Shown here one piece after another: positions 28,379 to 36,301 of a stretch of 38,555 nt of DNA. Made by a program: the position numbers and the translations under genes. Positions within the stretch are counted from its first letter, which is position 1, and every line of letters starts with the position of its first letter. The notes beneath the pieces were generated by a model, which saw nothing but the letters and a program-made list of their open reading frames with translations, did not search any database and was not told the DNA's origin. Origin of the DNA: Bdellovibrio sp. (GTDB taxonomy: Bacteria; Myxococcota; SpSt-1050); contig DYEF01000100.1 of assembly GCA_020725805.1 (NCBI GenBank), positions 1 through 38,555 on the forward strand, given 5' to 3'.

Positions 28379-30559
28379 ATGATTTTTACCTGTAACAATT
28401 GCAATGCACAGTATAAAATCAGTGATGACAGGATTCCTGCCAAAGGGGCTAAGGTAAAATGCAAGAAGTGCGGAAATATCATTACTGTAAAACCGCCCGA
28501 AGACGATTCGTCAGGTCAGGAGGCTTTTCAGAATGAGGCAACCGTTGTTCAGAGGTCTCCTTTTGCGGAAGATGGTGAATCTCCGGTAGACTCCACCCGT
28601 GTGGTATCACAGGAGCAGGCCGCAGGAATCTTCAAGAGCCTTATAAATGAGCACTCCCAGACTGTATCACAGGAAGAGAGCGGGTATAGTCCGGAAGAGA
28701 GTCAGCAGGAAAGTTCCGCTGCTGAATCGGAATCATCGGCAGCCTATCAGGATTATTCCTCGGAGAGTCAGGAATCGGCAGACGACAGACTGACATCTGT
28801 ATATGAGAGCAGTAGTCAGTCAGAGGATGCCGGTACCGGAGATGATGTTGAACAGAGGGTAAATGAAATGTTTCAGGATACACCGGAGGAGGAGGATATC
28901 AGCAGGGAAGCGACAAGAGTCGTATCGACTGATCAGCTTAAACAGATGGTCGGGGATGATGATGTCAGGAGCGAAGAGCCGCGTACCGATAGTTCTGTCC
29001 AGAACTACTATGCACAGGCAGCGCAGCCTTATGTGGCACCAAAGTCGAGGGGTGAGTGGTATGTGGCCATTGGTCAGATGCAGGTTGGCCCTCTTTCGAT
29101 GAATGAAGTCGAGGAGAAATGGGGTCGCGGAGAGATAAATTCCACGACTCTTGTATGGAAAGCGGGAATGGCAGGATGGCAGCCGCTTATGTATGTCCCG
29201 GAACTATCCCATCTGGTTCCGCCCGCACAGGAGAGCAGGGTGGAAGAGCAGCCGGCGGTAAGGGAATTCAGACCCGAGCCCAGACAGGAGCAGCCTCAGG
29301 AGACTCAGCCGTCATCCGAATCTTCGGCATTCCCGTCGCTTGATGAGCTTACAAAACAGGAAGAGGAACTGAAATCCCGGAAGGAGGAAGAGGCTCCGCT
29401 TGACTGGAAACCGGCAGCCGGCGAGGCGCTCGCATCACTTGTTCAGGATGAGATGGAATCTATGCAGAGAGGGTTTTCAACAGATATTCCCATTACATCA
29501 AAGCAGGATTCCGGTATCAGTATTTCTCCGCCTTCTGAATCACCGGTATTACCGTTCGATAAACCTCAGGAACCAATAGCCCCTTCACCGGTTATACCGC
29601 AGACGGTATCGACTCCGCCGGTAGCAGTGGAACAGCCCGTAATTATTAACACACCTGCCTATCAGTCTCCATACCCGCAGGCTTATCCCAACATTTATTC
29701 ACAGCCGCCCCAGAAGGCCGAGAAGAGCAGGTTTGTGCCGATTCTGGTTGCAGTTCTTGGAGCGGTTCTGGTTATCGGTGCGGTTCTGGGTTATGTATTG
29801 TATACTAAACTCTCGGGAGAAAAGGTTAATCCGAATAATCAGGCTGTTCAGCAGCAACCGCAACCGCAACAGCAACAGCCTCAGCAACAACCTCAGCAGC
29901 AGCCCGTACAGCAGGTACAGCAGCAGGAACCTCCCAAAAAGGAAGAACCTGTAAAACAGGAGGAGCCCAAGAAAGAGGAGCAGGCAAAGACAGAAGAACT
30001 GAAAAAGGAGAGTACAGAGCCCAAGAAAGAGGTCCAGAAGCAGAAGGTTGCAATGAAGGAAGAAAAACAGGAGAAACAGACCTCTAAGAAGGTTGTCAAA
30101 AAAGAGGAAGAAGAGATGCCTCCGCCTCCGCCCAAGGAGGAGAAGAAGCCCAAGAAAGAAGAGGTTGCAGCCAAGGAAGAGGAACCACCGCCAAAGAAGA
30201 AATCAAAAGGGGCTGACCCGCTTCTTGATTTTGAAGGGGACCAGGGCTCCAAGGGCAGTTCCGGCGGATTACCCAAGACCCTTACTCAGGAGCAGATTCT
30301 CGAGGTTGTTAAGGCAAATATCGGAAGAATAAAGACCTGTATGGCGGAGCAGGCTCAGAGAGATGCATCTGTCAAGGGCAAACTTATTATAGGGTGGGAG
30401 ATTCAGCCCAACGGCAAGACCAAGAATGTTCAGATAAAGACCCCGCAGTTTAAGGGGACATACATAGGGACCTGCATTTCATCTGTGGTGACGGATTTTT
30501 CGTTCCCGAAATTTGCCGGGCCTCCGATTCCGATCGAGTTCCCGTTCAATATAAAGTAG
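28379..30559 (+). CDS. gltJ: GltJ/AgmX-like zinc-ribbon, GYF, TonB-like protein
   Basis: The 726-residue product has this order: an MJ0042-type zinc ribbon (residues 1-38; C5, C8, C28, C31); an acidic Ser/Glu/Gln-rich linker with two TRVVS motifs (near 72 and 178); a GYF_2-like domain (about 226-277, EWYVAIGQMQVGPLSMNEVE, then VWKAGMAGWQPL); a Pro-rich linker; one membrane segment (about 452-478); a Gln/Pro then Lys/Glu/Pro-rich TonB-like stretch (about 483-630); and an AgmX/PglI-type C-terminal domain (about 635-726) with C654 and C699. This is the architecture of M. xanthus GltJ (AgmX), in which the cytoplasmic zinc ribbon and GYF part interact with motility regulators and the periplasmic part reaches the envelope complex. 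The neighbouring giant TPR gene supports it. Other AgmX-tailed proteins exist, so the exact orthology is inferred. Confidence 0.8.
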   Translation: MIFTCNNCNAQYKISDDRIPAKGAKVKCKKCGNIITVKPPEDDSSGQEAFQNEATVVQRSPFAEDGESPVDSTRVVSQEQAAGIFKSLINEHSQTVSQEESGYSPEESQQESSAAESESSAAYQDYSSESQESADDRLTSVYESSSQSEDAGTGDDVEQRVNEMFQDTPEEEDISREATRVVSTDQLKQMVGDDDVRSEEPRTDSSVQNYYAQAAQPYVAPKSRGEWYVAIGQMQVGPLSMNEVEEKWGRGEINSTTLVWKAGMAGWQPLMYVPELSHLVPPAQESRVEEQPAVREFRPEPRQEQPQETQPSSESSAFPSLDELTKQEEELKSRKEEEAPLDWKPAAGEALASLVQDEMESMQRGFSTDIPITSKQDSGISISPPSESPVLPFDKPQEPIAPSPVIPQTVSTPPVAVEQPVIINTPAYQSPYPQAYPNIYSQPPQKAEKSRFVPILVAVLGAVLVIGAVLGYVLYTKLSGEKVNPNNQAVQQQPQPQQQQPQQQPQQQPVQQVQQQEPPKKEEPVKQEEPKKEEQAKTEELKKESTEPKKEVQKQKVAMKEEKQEKQTSKKVVKKEEEEMPPPPPKEEKKPKKEEVAAKEEEPPPKKKSKGADPLLDFEGDQGSKGSSGGLPKTLTQEQILEVVKANIGRIKTCMAEQAQRDASVKGKLIIGWEIQPNGKTKNVQIKTPQFKGTYIGTCISSVVTDFSFPKFAGPPIPIEFPFNIK

Positions 30560-30650
30560 CCTGAAATAAGTGATTTTAAATTATTTCGATTAAATAGGTA
30601 ACTGGAAGACCAGACGTGTATTTTATTTGGGATTTCAATGAACCTGTGTG
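30560..30650. other. Convergent intergenic gap with weak AT-rich hairpin
   Basis: This 91-bp gap separates the gltJ-like gene from the leftward efflux operon. GAAATAA (30563-30569) can pair with TTATTTC (30581-30587) across an 11-nt loop, but the stem is AT-only apart from its end and has no clear T tract. It may be a weak terminator; I would not call one with confidence. Confidence 0.3.
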
Positions 30651-31760
30651 TTAATTTATATTCTTTTTGAATTTTAAGAGGCTGAAGGTAAAGATGGATA
30701 CTCCTATTATTGCAAGCATAGTATACTGCAAGTATAGTTCTGAAATTGTGTTACCCCTCAGAAAGAGACTCCTCAGAATTTCGATGAAGTAAGTAAGTGG
30801 CAGTATATAGGAAAACCATCTGATTGAATACGGAATATTCTCGACAGGAAAGATAAATCCCGAGAGAAGCATCGAAGGAAGAAAGAAGAGAAACATTACT
30901 GACATCATTGCCTGTTGCTGGGAGTTTGTAACTGACGAGAAGAATGTTGCGATTCCGAGCGTTGAAAAGAGGAACAGAAATATTGCAATAAAGAAATCCG
31001 GAATACTTCCCCTAAACGGCACATCGAACCAGAAGACTGCAATCAGTGTTACTATGATTACATCGGCTATTGCTATCATCATAAATGTCGTCATCTTTCC
31101 GAGTATTATCTGATATGGCTTTACAGGTGTTACGAAGAGCTGTTCAATCGTTCCCGTCTCCTTCTCCTTTACAAGAGCCATGGAAGGGATGAGCATTGCA
31201 ATAATTGAGAGCAGAATTGCAAAGATGGCCGGAACCATAAAATTTGAACTTTTTAGATCCTGATTGTGCCAAATTCTGAGTTCGTATCTGATTTCAGGTA
31301 TGTTTAATACCTGTTGTGAGTTGAGACTGCCGGTATATCTGTTTATAATGGCTCTTGCATACATCAGTGATACATTCCCCGAGGTTCCCTCAGTTCCGTC
31401 AGTCAGAAACTGGATTACGGATGTCTTCCGTGCATACAGGTTCTTTTCGAAGCCATAGGGAATAACGATTGCCGATTTGATTTTCTGTGATTTAAAGAGC
31501 GGATCTATCTTATCCGGGCTGTCTATATAATAAGCCGGAATGAAATATGAACTGCCTGTAAATTTCTCGATAAGTGATCTTGAGGATGAACTTCTGTCAA
31601 GATCACAGACGGCAAGCTCGATATTTCTGATGTCGAAGGTGGCTGCATAACCAAGTACCAGTAACTGCAATATGGGTGCGACAACAAGGAGCGGGAGGAG
31701 TCTTTTATCCCGTCTCAGCTGTTTCAGCTCCTTGATGACGAAAGAGATTATTGTTCTCAT
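30651..31760 (-). CDS. ABC-2 permease, YbhR-like
   Basis: The frame is open much further upstream, but residues before the ATG at 31760 are not membrane-protein-like and overlap the preceding permease. The ATG (MRTIISFVIKELKQLRRDKR) shares its A with the TGA of that gene. The 369-residue product has one N-terminal membrane segment, an extracytoplasmic domain of about 140 residues, and five C-terminal segments, with the coupling motif KEKETGTIEQLFVTPVKP. It pairs with the permease upstream as the second half of a YbhS/YbhR-type exporter. Last gene of the operon. Confidence 0.88.
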   Translation of the reverse strand: MRTIISFVIKELKQLRRDKRLLPLLVVAPILQLLVLGYAATFDIRNIELAVCDLDRSSSSRSLIEKFTGSSYFIPAYYIDSPDKIDPLFKSQKIKSAIVIPYGFEKNLYARKTSVIQFLTDGTEGTSGNVSLMYARAIINRYTGSLNSQQVLNIPEIRYELRIWHNQDLKSSNFMVPAIFAILLSIIAMLIPSMALVKEKETGTIEQLFVTPVKPYQIILGKMTTFMMIAIADVIIVTLIAVFWFDVPFRGSIPDFFIAIFLFLFSTLGIATFFSSVTNSQQQAMMSVMFLFFLPSMLLSGFIFPVENIPYSIRWFSYILPLTYFIEILRSLFLRGNTISELYLQYTMLAIIGVSIFTFSLLKFKKNIN

Positions 31761-32893
31761 CAGATGAGCCCTTTCTTTTTGATTCTGACAACCGAGACCG
31801 CAATGATAAATACAGCATACATCGTCAGCATAATTGTCTCCCATGCGAGGTCGGACGGATTTGACCCCTTCAAAAGAATTCCTCTTATAATGCTGATAAA
31901 ATATCTTGCAGGGACAATGTATGTAATCAGCTGAATGAGCTTCGGCATATTGTTTATAGGAAATACGAATCCCGAGAGGATGATAGTCGGGAGAAGAGTT
32001 GAGAAGACAGCGATTGTAAAGGCTGTCTGCTGGGATGAGGATATGGTCGATATCAGCATTCCGAAACCGAGGGCGCACAACAGAAAAATCAGCACTGAAT
32101 AGGACAGATAAACCGGAGAACCTTTTATAGGAAGTTCGAACAGTAATATCGACAGCAAAATCATTACAGCAGAGGAGATTGAGGATATAAGAAAATATGG
32201 TGTAAGCTTCCCGATGATCAGGGAAAGCGGGCTGACGGGACAGAGGACGAGCTGTTCCGTTGTTTTGTTCTCCTTCTCCCTGACGATTGAGATTGTTGTC
32301 GATATGGCACCAGAGATCATTATGACAAATGCAATAAGGCCGGGAATCAGGTAGAGAGGACTCTTAAGAAGCGGGTTGAAAAGGATTCGTTCGCTGAGTA
32401 GAAGGCGGGGAGTAAAGGGTGTGCTTTCCTTTTTCAGAATTTGTTCCTTGATGAGCCCTTGTGAAAACTTTTCCAGAAGACCGGTCAGATAATTCAGGGT
32501 ATACTGCGAAGACTGTGCATTGGAACCATCAACTATTATCTGGACTGATGTTGAATTATTCCTTACCAGATTTTTCTGGGCCGAGGGATAGAAGATAATG
32601 CCCGCCTGAGCTACGGAATTTCTTATATCTGACTCAACCAGATTCTCTGACTCCCTTATGGCGACTATTCTGAAATAACCGCCGGATGTAAAACTTTTTA
32701 TAAGGTCGTTTGTGAGTTCTGACCTGTCGTAGTCACAGATACTGATTTTTATTTCCTTTATATCAAGCGAAATGGCGTATCCGTATATGAAGAGAAGAAG
32801 TGAAGGCAGGAAAAGAAGGGTAGTGAGGCTGAGTCTGTCGCGGTATATCTCGATAAATTCCTTCCTGATAAATGGCAAAATCTTTCTAATCAT
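31760..32893 (-). CDS. ABC-2 permease, YbhS-like
   Basis: The 377-residue product has the same plan as its downstream partner: a segment near residues 22-42, a periplasmic domain with the SICDYDRSELTNDLIKSF start, and five segments from about residue 180 to the end. The coupling motif is REKENKTTEQLVLCPVSP. It overlaps the preceding ATPase gene by 8 nt and its partner by 1 nt. Together the two permeases should form a heterodimeric membrane part powered by the two ATPases. E. coli YbhFSR exports some drugs and cations; the substrate here is unknown. Confidence 0.88.
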   Translation of the reverse strand: MIRKILPFIRKEFIEIYRDRLSLTTLLFLPSLLLFIYGYAISLDIKEIKISICDYDRSELTNDLIKSFTSGGYFRIVAIRESENLVESDIRNSVAQAGIIFYPSAQKNLVRNNSTSVQIIVDGSNAQSSQYTLNYLTGLLEKFSQGLIKEQILKKESTPFTPRLLLSERILFNPLLKSPLYLIPGLIAFVIMISGAISTTISIVREKENKTTEQLVLCPVSPLSLIIGKLTPYFLISSISSAVMILLSILLFELPIKGSPVYLSYSVLIFLLCALGFGMLISTISSSQQTAFTIAVFSTLLPTIILSGFVFPINNMPKLIQLITYIVPARYFISIIRGILLKGSNPSDLAWETIMLTMYAVFIIAVSVVRIKKKGLI

Positions 32894-33794
32894 TTGTAAG
32901 ACTGATATAAATATCCTCGAATGCCGGGGATATCTGAGTTATCCCCCTGCTGTCGATGTCTGCCGCCTCCGCAATCCGGCCGCAACTTATATGCTTTTCG
33001 GCAATTATTCTTAAATACTTTCCGAATATGTAGACCTCCGCTATCCCATTCAGATGAGCGGGTAAAGAGAGTATTCTCTCTTCGTTCTTATCTCTTATTG
33101 TTTCGAATACGTTATATCTGAAATTGCCGATTATCTCTTTGGGATTCCCTCTGAGTATTATTCTGCCTTGCTTGAAGAGGAATATTTCATCGCAAAAGGT
33201 CGCCTCTGCCAGATAGTGTGTTGAGATTACTGCCGTAGCACCGTGGCTCTTTACATATTTCCTGATAAAGTCAAAAAACTGAGTCCTTGACAAGGGGTCA
33301 ACACCGCTCGTGGGTTCATCGAGAAAGAGAAGGACAGGATAGTGAAGCGTGGCTGCTGCCAGAGCGACACGTTGTCTTATCCCAAGTGGAAGTTCACCTG
33401 TCAGATTATCCTGATAATCCCTGAGATTGAGTTCTTCGCTCAGGAGATGAAAACGTTCGTCTCTGATTTTCTTCTCTATTTTGTACAGGTCGGCAAAAAA
33501 GAAAATATTCTCCCTTACAGTCAGGTCTGGATACAGTGAAAAATTCTGAGACATATACCCTATTTTCGCCCTTGCCTCTTCGGGATTTTTTACGACATCC
33601 GTATTTTCGACAGTTATCTTGCCTGAGCTTGGTCTTAAGAGTCCGCAGGTCATCTTTATCGTTGTGGTTTTGCCTGCTCCGTTTGGCCCCAGAAACCCGT
33701 TTATGGTAAAAGGTTTCAGCCCTACTGAGATATTGTCAACGGCGGTAAAATCACCGAATTTCTTTGATACTGATTCGAGAGTAATGATATCCAT
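32886..33794 (-). CDS. ABC ATPase, equivalent to the second half of YbhF
   Basis: The 302-residue product has Walker A GPNGAGKTT (36-44), Q-loop Q83, Walker B LLFLDE (155-160) and H-loop H193 (STHYLAEA). The signature is not LSGGQ but ELPLGIRQR (134-142), the form I associate with the second nucleotide-binding domain of YbhF. A C-terminal extension of about 80 residues follows the core. It starts 2 nt after the other ATPase gene. In E. coli both halves are one polypeptide; here they are separate. Confidence 0.88.
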   Translation of the reverse strand: MDIITLESVSKKFGDFTAVDNISVGLKPFTINGFLGPNGAGKTTTIKMTCGLLRPSSGKITVENTDVVKNPEEARAKIGYMSQNFSLYPDLTVRENIFFFADLYKIEKKIRDERFHLLSEELNLRDYQDNLTGELPLGIRQRVALAAATLHYPVLLFLDEPTSGVDPLSRTQFFDFIRKYVKSHGATAVISTHYLAEATFCDEIFLFKQGRIILRGNPKEIIGNFRYNVFETIRDKNEERILSLPAHLNGIAEVYIFGKYLRIIAEKHISCGRIAEAADIDSRGITQISPAFEDIYISLTND

Positions 33795-33796
33795 AA

Positions 33797-34516
33797 TTAC
33801 CTGTTTATTCTGCTGATATAGAATTCTTCTACGGATTTATAGCCCTCTTTCTGCATAATATCCTGCGTCTTATAGTCTCCTATGACTTTCCCCTGACTGA
33901 GCATAATGACTCTCTCCGCCCTCTCTGCCTCGTCCATATATGATGTACTGAATAATACTGTCATTTTCTGAAATAATCTCTCCTCTATGATTCTGAAGAT
34001 CTCTCTTCTTGAGCGGGGGTCTACGCCGGTTGTAGGTTCGTCCAGAATGAGCAGTTCGGGTGACCTTACGAGTGCACAGGCGATCGAAAGCTTCTGTTTC
34101 ATACCCCCCGAGAGGTCTTTTGATAACCTGTCCTTAAACTGTATAAGACCTGTTGCCCCGAGCAATTCTGTTATTTTCTCTCTTTTCTCTTTGACTTCGA
34201 AAAGAGATGCAAAGTAATCGACATTTTCGTACACAGAGAGATTTCTGTACAGGGTAAAGGTCTGGGAGAGATATCCTATCCTGAGGCGGACAGTATTAAA
34301 TTCTTCCGGAAGCCTGAATCCGGCAACCGTTACTTCTCCCGAGTCAAAGGGTGTCAGACCGCAGATGATTTTAATGAGGGTACTCTTGCCGGCACCGTCA
34401 GGACCGATCAGGGATACATATTCTCCCTTATTTACGGATAATGAATCTATATTCAGTGTGAATTCACTCCCTTTTTTGCTGGCATAGGTCTTTTTGATGT
34501 TCTTTAATGTTATCAT
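33797..34516 (-). CDS. ABC ATPase, equivalent to the first half of YbhF
   Basis: The 239-residue product has Walker A GPDGAGKST (38-46; the Asp is typical of YbhF/RbbA first domains), Q-loop Q85, a good signature LSGGMKQK (135-142) and Walker B LLILDE (155-160). The H-loop position is Ser192 (STSYMDEAER) rather than His, so its own catalytic half-site is probably weak. It overlaps the HlyD gene by 4 nt. It should dimerise with the ATPase encoded downstream. Confidence 0.88.
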   Translation of the reverse strand: MITLKNIKKTYASKKGSEFTLNIDSLSVNKGEYVSLIGPDGAGKSTLIKIICGLTPFDSGEVTVAGFRLPEEFNTVRLRIGYLSQTFTLYRNLSVYENVDYFASLFEVKEKREKITELLGATGLIQFKDRLSKDLSGGMKQKLSIACALVRSPELLILDEPTTGVDPRSRREIFRIIEERLFQKMTVLFSTSYMDEAERAERVIMLSQGKVIGDYKTQDIMQKEGYKSVEEFYISRINR

Positions 34517-35481
34517 TTCTGTGTAATCCTGAAAATTGCGTCTGCCGGCAGGCCGGGTTTCAGTATCTGGTCATTGTTCTGAATCTCGAGTTTGACCATA
34601 AAGACGAGTTTTGTCCTTTCGTCCTTTGTCTGTATAGTTTTGGGAGTAAACTCAGCTTCCTCGGATATGTATGTTACGGTCCCGTAGATTTCTTTTGTGC
34701 CGATGTCGGTCTTTATGGCTGCTCTGTCACCTGTTTTGATTTTGAGTATATCCTTTTCCGGCAGATAGATTTTGAGATAGATTTTCGATGTGTCAGTCAC
34801 CAGAAATACAGGGATTCCGGGATTAATGAGTTCACCCTCGCTGAATATCTTTCTTGTAATGGTTCCGTCTAAGGGAGAGGTAACGTTGCAGTCCGATATC
34901 CGCTCCTTTAATATATCAGTCGCTATTTTCGAGGATTCGACCCTTAATCTTGCCGCCTCTATCTCCTCGGCTCTCGAGATATTCTTGATCTTCTGATAGT
35001 TCTGTCTTGATGCCTCAATCTGTTTTTCTATTATCTTTACCTTGAACTGTGCATCTTCCAGCATTTTCTGACTTATTGCATTCGCCTCGAAAAGCCTTTT
35101 TGCCCTCTCGTAGTCGTTTCTGGCAATCAGAAGATTGGTTTCTAAAATATCAGTAGAATATTTTACCTGTTCGATATCCTCTTTCCTTGCACCTTTGACT
35201 GTAAGAGAGTACTGATTCTTTGCAATCAGAAGATTCGTCTCGGTCTGCATAAGCTGCAGCTTCAGTTCGGTACAGTCGGTCTCGAAGAGTATATCTCCTT
35301 TTCTGACCTTCATCCCTTCATCCGCATATGTTTTGATTATTTTCCCTCCGATTCTGGATGATATTCTTACCTGTGTCGAATCAAGAACCCCTGAGGCCGA
35401 AATAATATCGGGATTCTCTTTTCTGCATTCGGTGAAAAAAATAAGGAAAAGTAGCAAAATCAGGATTTTTTGATTAATCAT
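34513..35481 (-). CDS. HlyD-family membrane fusion protein, YbhG-like
   Basis: The 322-residue product starts with a hydrophobic signal (residues 5-17) followed by C19. The lipobox would be FTEC, with Glu at -1, so lipidation is doubtful. Then come the biotinyl/lipoyl-like half (ISSRIGGKIIKTYADEGMKV), a long alpha-helical hairpin (about 75-200), the second lipoyl half (CNVTSPLDGTITRK) and a beta-barrel end. It bridges an inner-membrane ABC exporter to an outer-membrane channel. No TolC homologue is in the window. It overlaps tetR by 8 nt. Confidence 0.9.
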   Translation of the reverse strand: MINQKILILLLFLIFFTECRKENPDIISASGVLDSTQVRISSRIGGKIIKTYADEGMKVRKGDILFETDCTELKLQLMQTETNLLIAKNQYSLTVKGARKEDIEQVKYSTDILETNLLIARNDYERAKRLFEANAISQKMLEDAQFKVKIIEKQIEASRQNYQKIKNISRAEEIEAARLRVESSKIATDILKERISDCNVTSPLDGTITRKIFSEGELINPGIPVFLVTDTSKIYLKIYLPEKDILKIKTGDRAAIKTDIGTKEIYGTVTYISEEAEFTPKTIQTKDERTKLVFMVKLEIQNNDQILKPGLPADAIFRITQK

Positions 35482-36121
35482 TTTTGATTTCCCCTATCTG
35501 TTTTCTGGTTTCTTCACTCAGAATACCTAAAAGCAGGATTCTTAAAATATATGTTATCCCCTCTCCGGGTGAAATATTGTGCGATATAAGATATTCTGGA
35601 ATCAGTATGTTATTGGCCGAAAGCAGGAGAATATCCATCAGAATATCTTTGTTTATGTCTTTCCTTACAAAACCTCCTGACTGTGCAGAATTGATTATCT
35701 CTTGGTATCTCAAAAGCATAAATTCCCTGAAAGAGAGAAAGTCCTGATACATATCCGGGAGATACAACCTGATGTCATTTAAGAAAGAGGGTGGTATTTT
35801 TGAGAGTTGAGGCAGGAAATTTTTCACAATTTCGGTAATCTTTTCGAAAGGCGTATAATCCGGTCTGTTGAATATCGGTACAGCTATATCGACAAGTCCG
35901 AGAAAGACAGATAAAGAGACTTCCCTGAAAAGCTCCTTTTTGGACTCAAAGATTGTATAAATAGTTCTTTTCGAAATTCTGAGTTCTCTTGAAATATTGT
36001 CCAGATTGACGTTTTTATATCCGTTTTTCAAAAATAAATCGATCGAATATCTCAGAATCTGCTCGCGCAGTTCATCGTATTTCCGGCTGTCCTGAATTTT
36101 GTAAAACTTATTTAGTTTCAC
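35474..36121 (-). CDS. TetR-family repressor, CecR-like position
   Basis: The start codon is GTG at 36121; no clear Shine-Dalgarno sequence precedes it and there is no better in-frame start. The 215-residue product has the TetR helix-turn-helix at about residues 22-66 (ILRYSIDLFLKNGYKNVNLD, ISRELRISKRTIYTIFESKK) and a helical ligand-binding domain typical in length. It heads the efflux operon, as CecR (YbiH) does in E. coli. It probably represses its own operon, and an imperfect palindrome overlaps the candidate -35 box just upstream. Confidence 0.9.
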   Translation of the reverse strand: MKLNKFYKIQDSRKYDELREQILRYSIDLFLKNGYKNVNLDNISRELRISKRTIYTIFESKKELFREVSLSVFLGLVDIAVPIFNRPDYTPFEKITEIVKNFLPQLSKIPPSFLNDIRLYLPDMYQDFLSFREFMLLRYQEIINSAQSGGFVRKDINKDILMDILLLSANNILIPEYLISHNISPGEGITYILRILLLGILSEETRKQIGEIKND

Positions 36122-36129
36122 AAGTTTTC

Positions 36130-36158
36130 TAATTAATACTGTTTACACCTGATGTCAA
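36130..36158 (-). promoter_or_regulatory. Candidate promoter and operator of the efflux operon
   Basis: On the minus strand a perfect TTGACA lies at 36158-36153. Seventeen bp on, TAATTA (36135-36130) is a poor -10. The 17-bp sequence TTGACATCAGGTGTAAA (36158-36142) is an imperfect palindrome with six of eight pairs matching, and covers the -35 box, as a TetR operator would. A start from this promoter would fall within a few nt of the GTG codon. Confidence 0.4.
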
Positions 36159-36175
36159 GTTCTTTTTTATTTCTA

Positions 36176-36244
36176 CCTGGCACCGCTTCGTATGATTTGC
36201 CAAATTATACAAATATTTCAAAGGGTTAAAATATGCCTGGCACC
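36176..36244 (+). repeat. Two direct CCTGGCACC repeats 60 bp apart
   Basis: CCTGGCACC occurs at 36176-36184 and 36236-36244, start-to-start distance exactly 60 bp, each preceded by T and a purine. Both lie in the gap between the MFS gene and the TetR gene. Function unknown; regulator sites or remnants of a dispersed repeat are possible. Confidence 0.6.
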
Positions 36245-36301
36245 TTTATACGCATTCTATACCGGTGATTCCGGAATCTGTTCCTGATGGGTTTCGATGG
36301 T

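Noticed and set aside
29826-30276. Minus-strand Ser/Phe- and Val/Ala-rich ORFs opposite the GltJ linker
   Set aside because: They are antisense readings of the Gln/Pro and Lys/Glu codon repeats and have no start signals.
30563-30587. AT-rich hairpin between the gltJ-like gene and the efflux operon as a terminator
   Set aside because: The stem is almost all A-T, the loop is long, and no T run follows on either strand.
31761-32078. N-terminal extension of the last permease up to 32078
   Set aside because: The added residues are rich in Cys, His, Tyr and Asn, unlike the family, and lie wholly inside the upstream permease gene; the ATG at 31760 overlaps that gene's stop as expected for coupling.
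36267-36278. Perfect 12-bp palindrome GATTCCGGAATC downstream of the MFS gene
   Set aside because: It has no T tract and no loop space for a terminator, and a single 12-bp palindrome of this kind can arise by chance.
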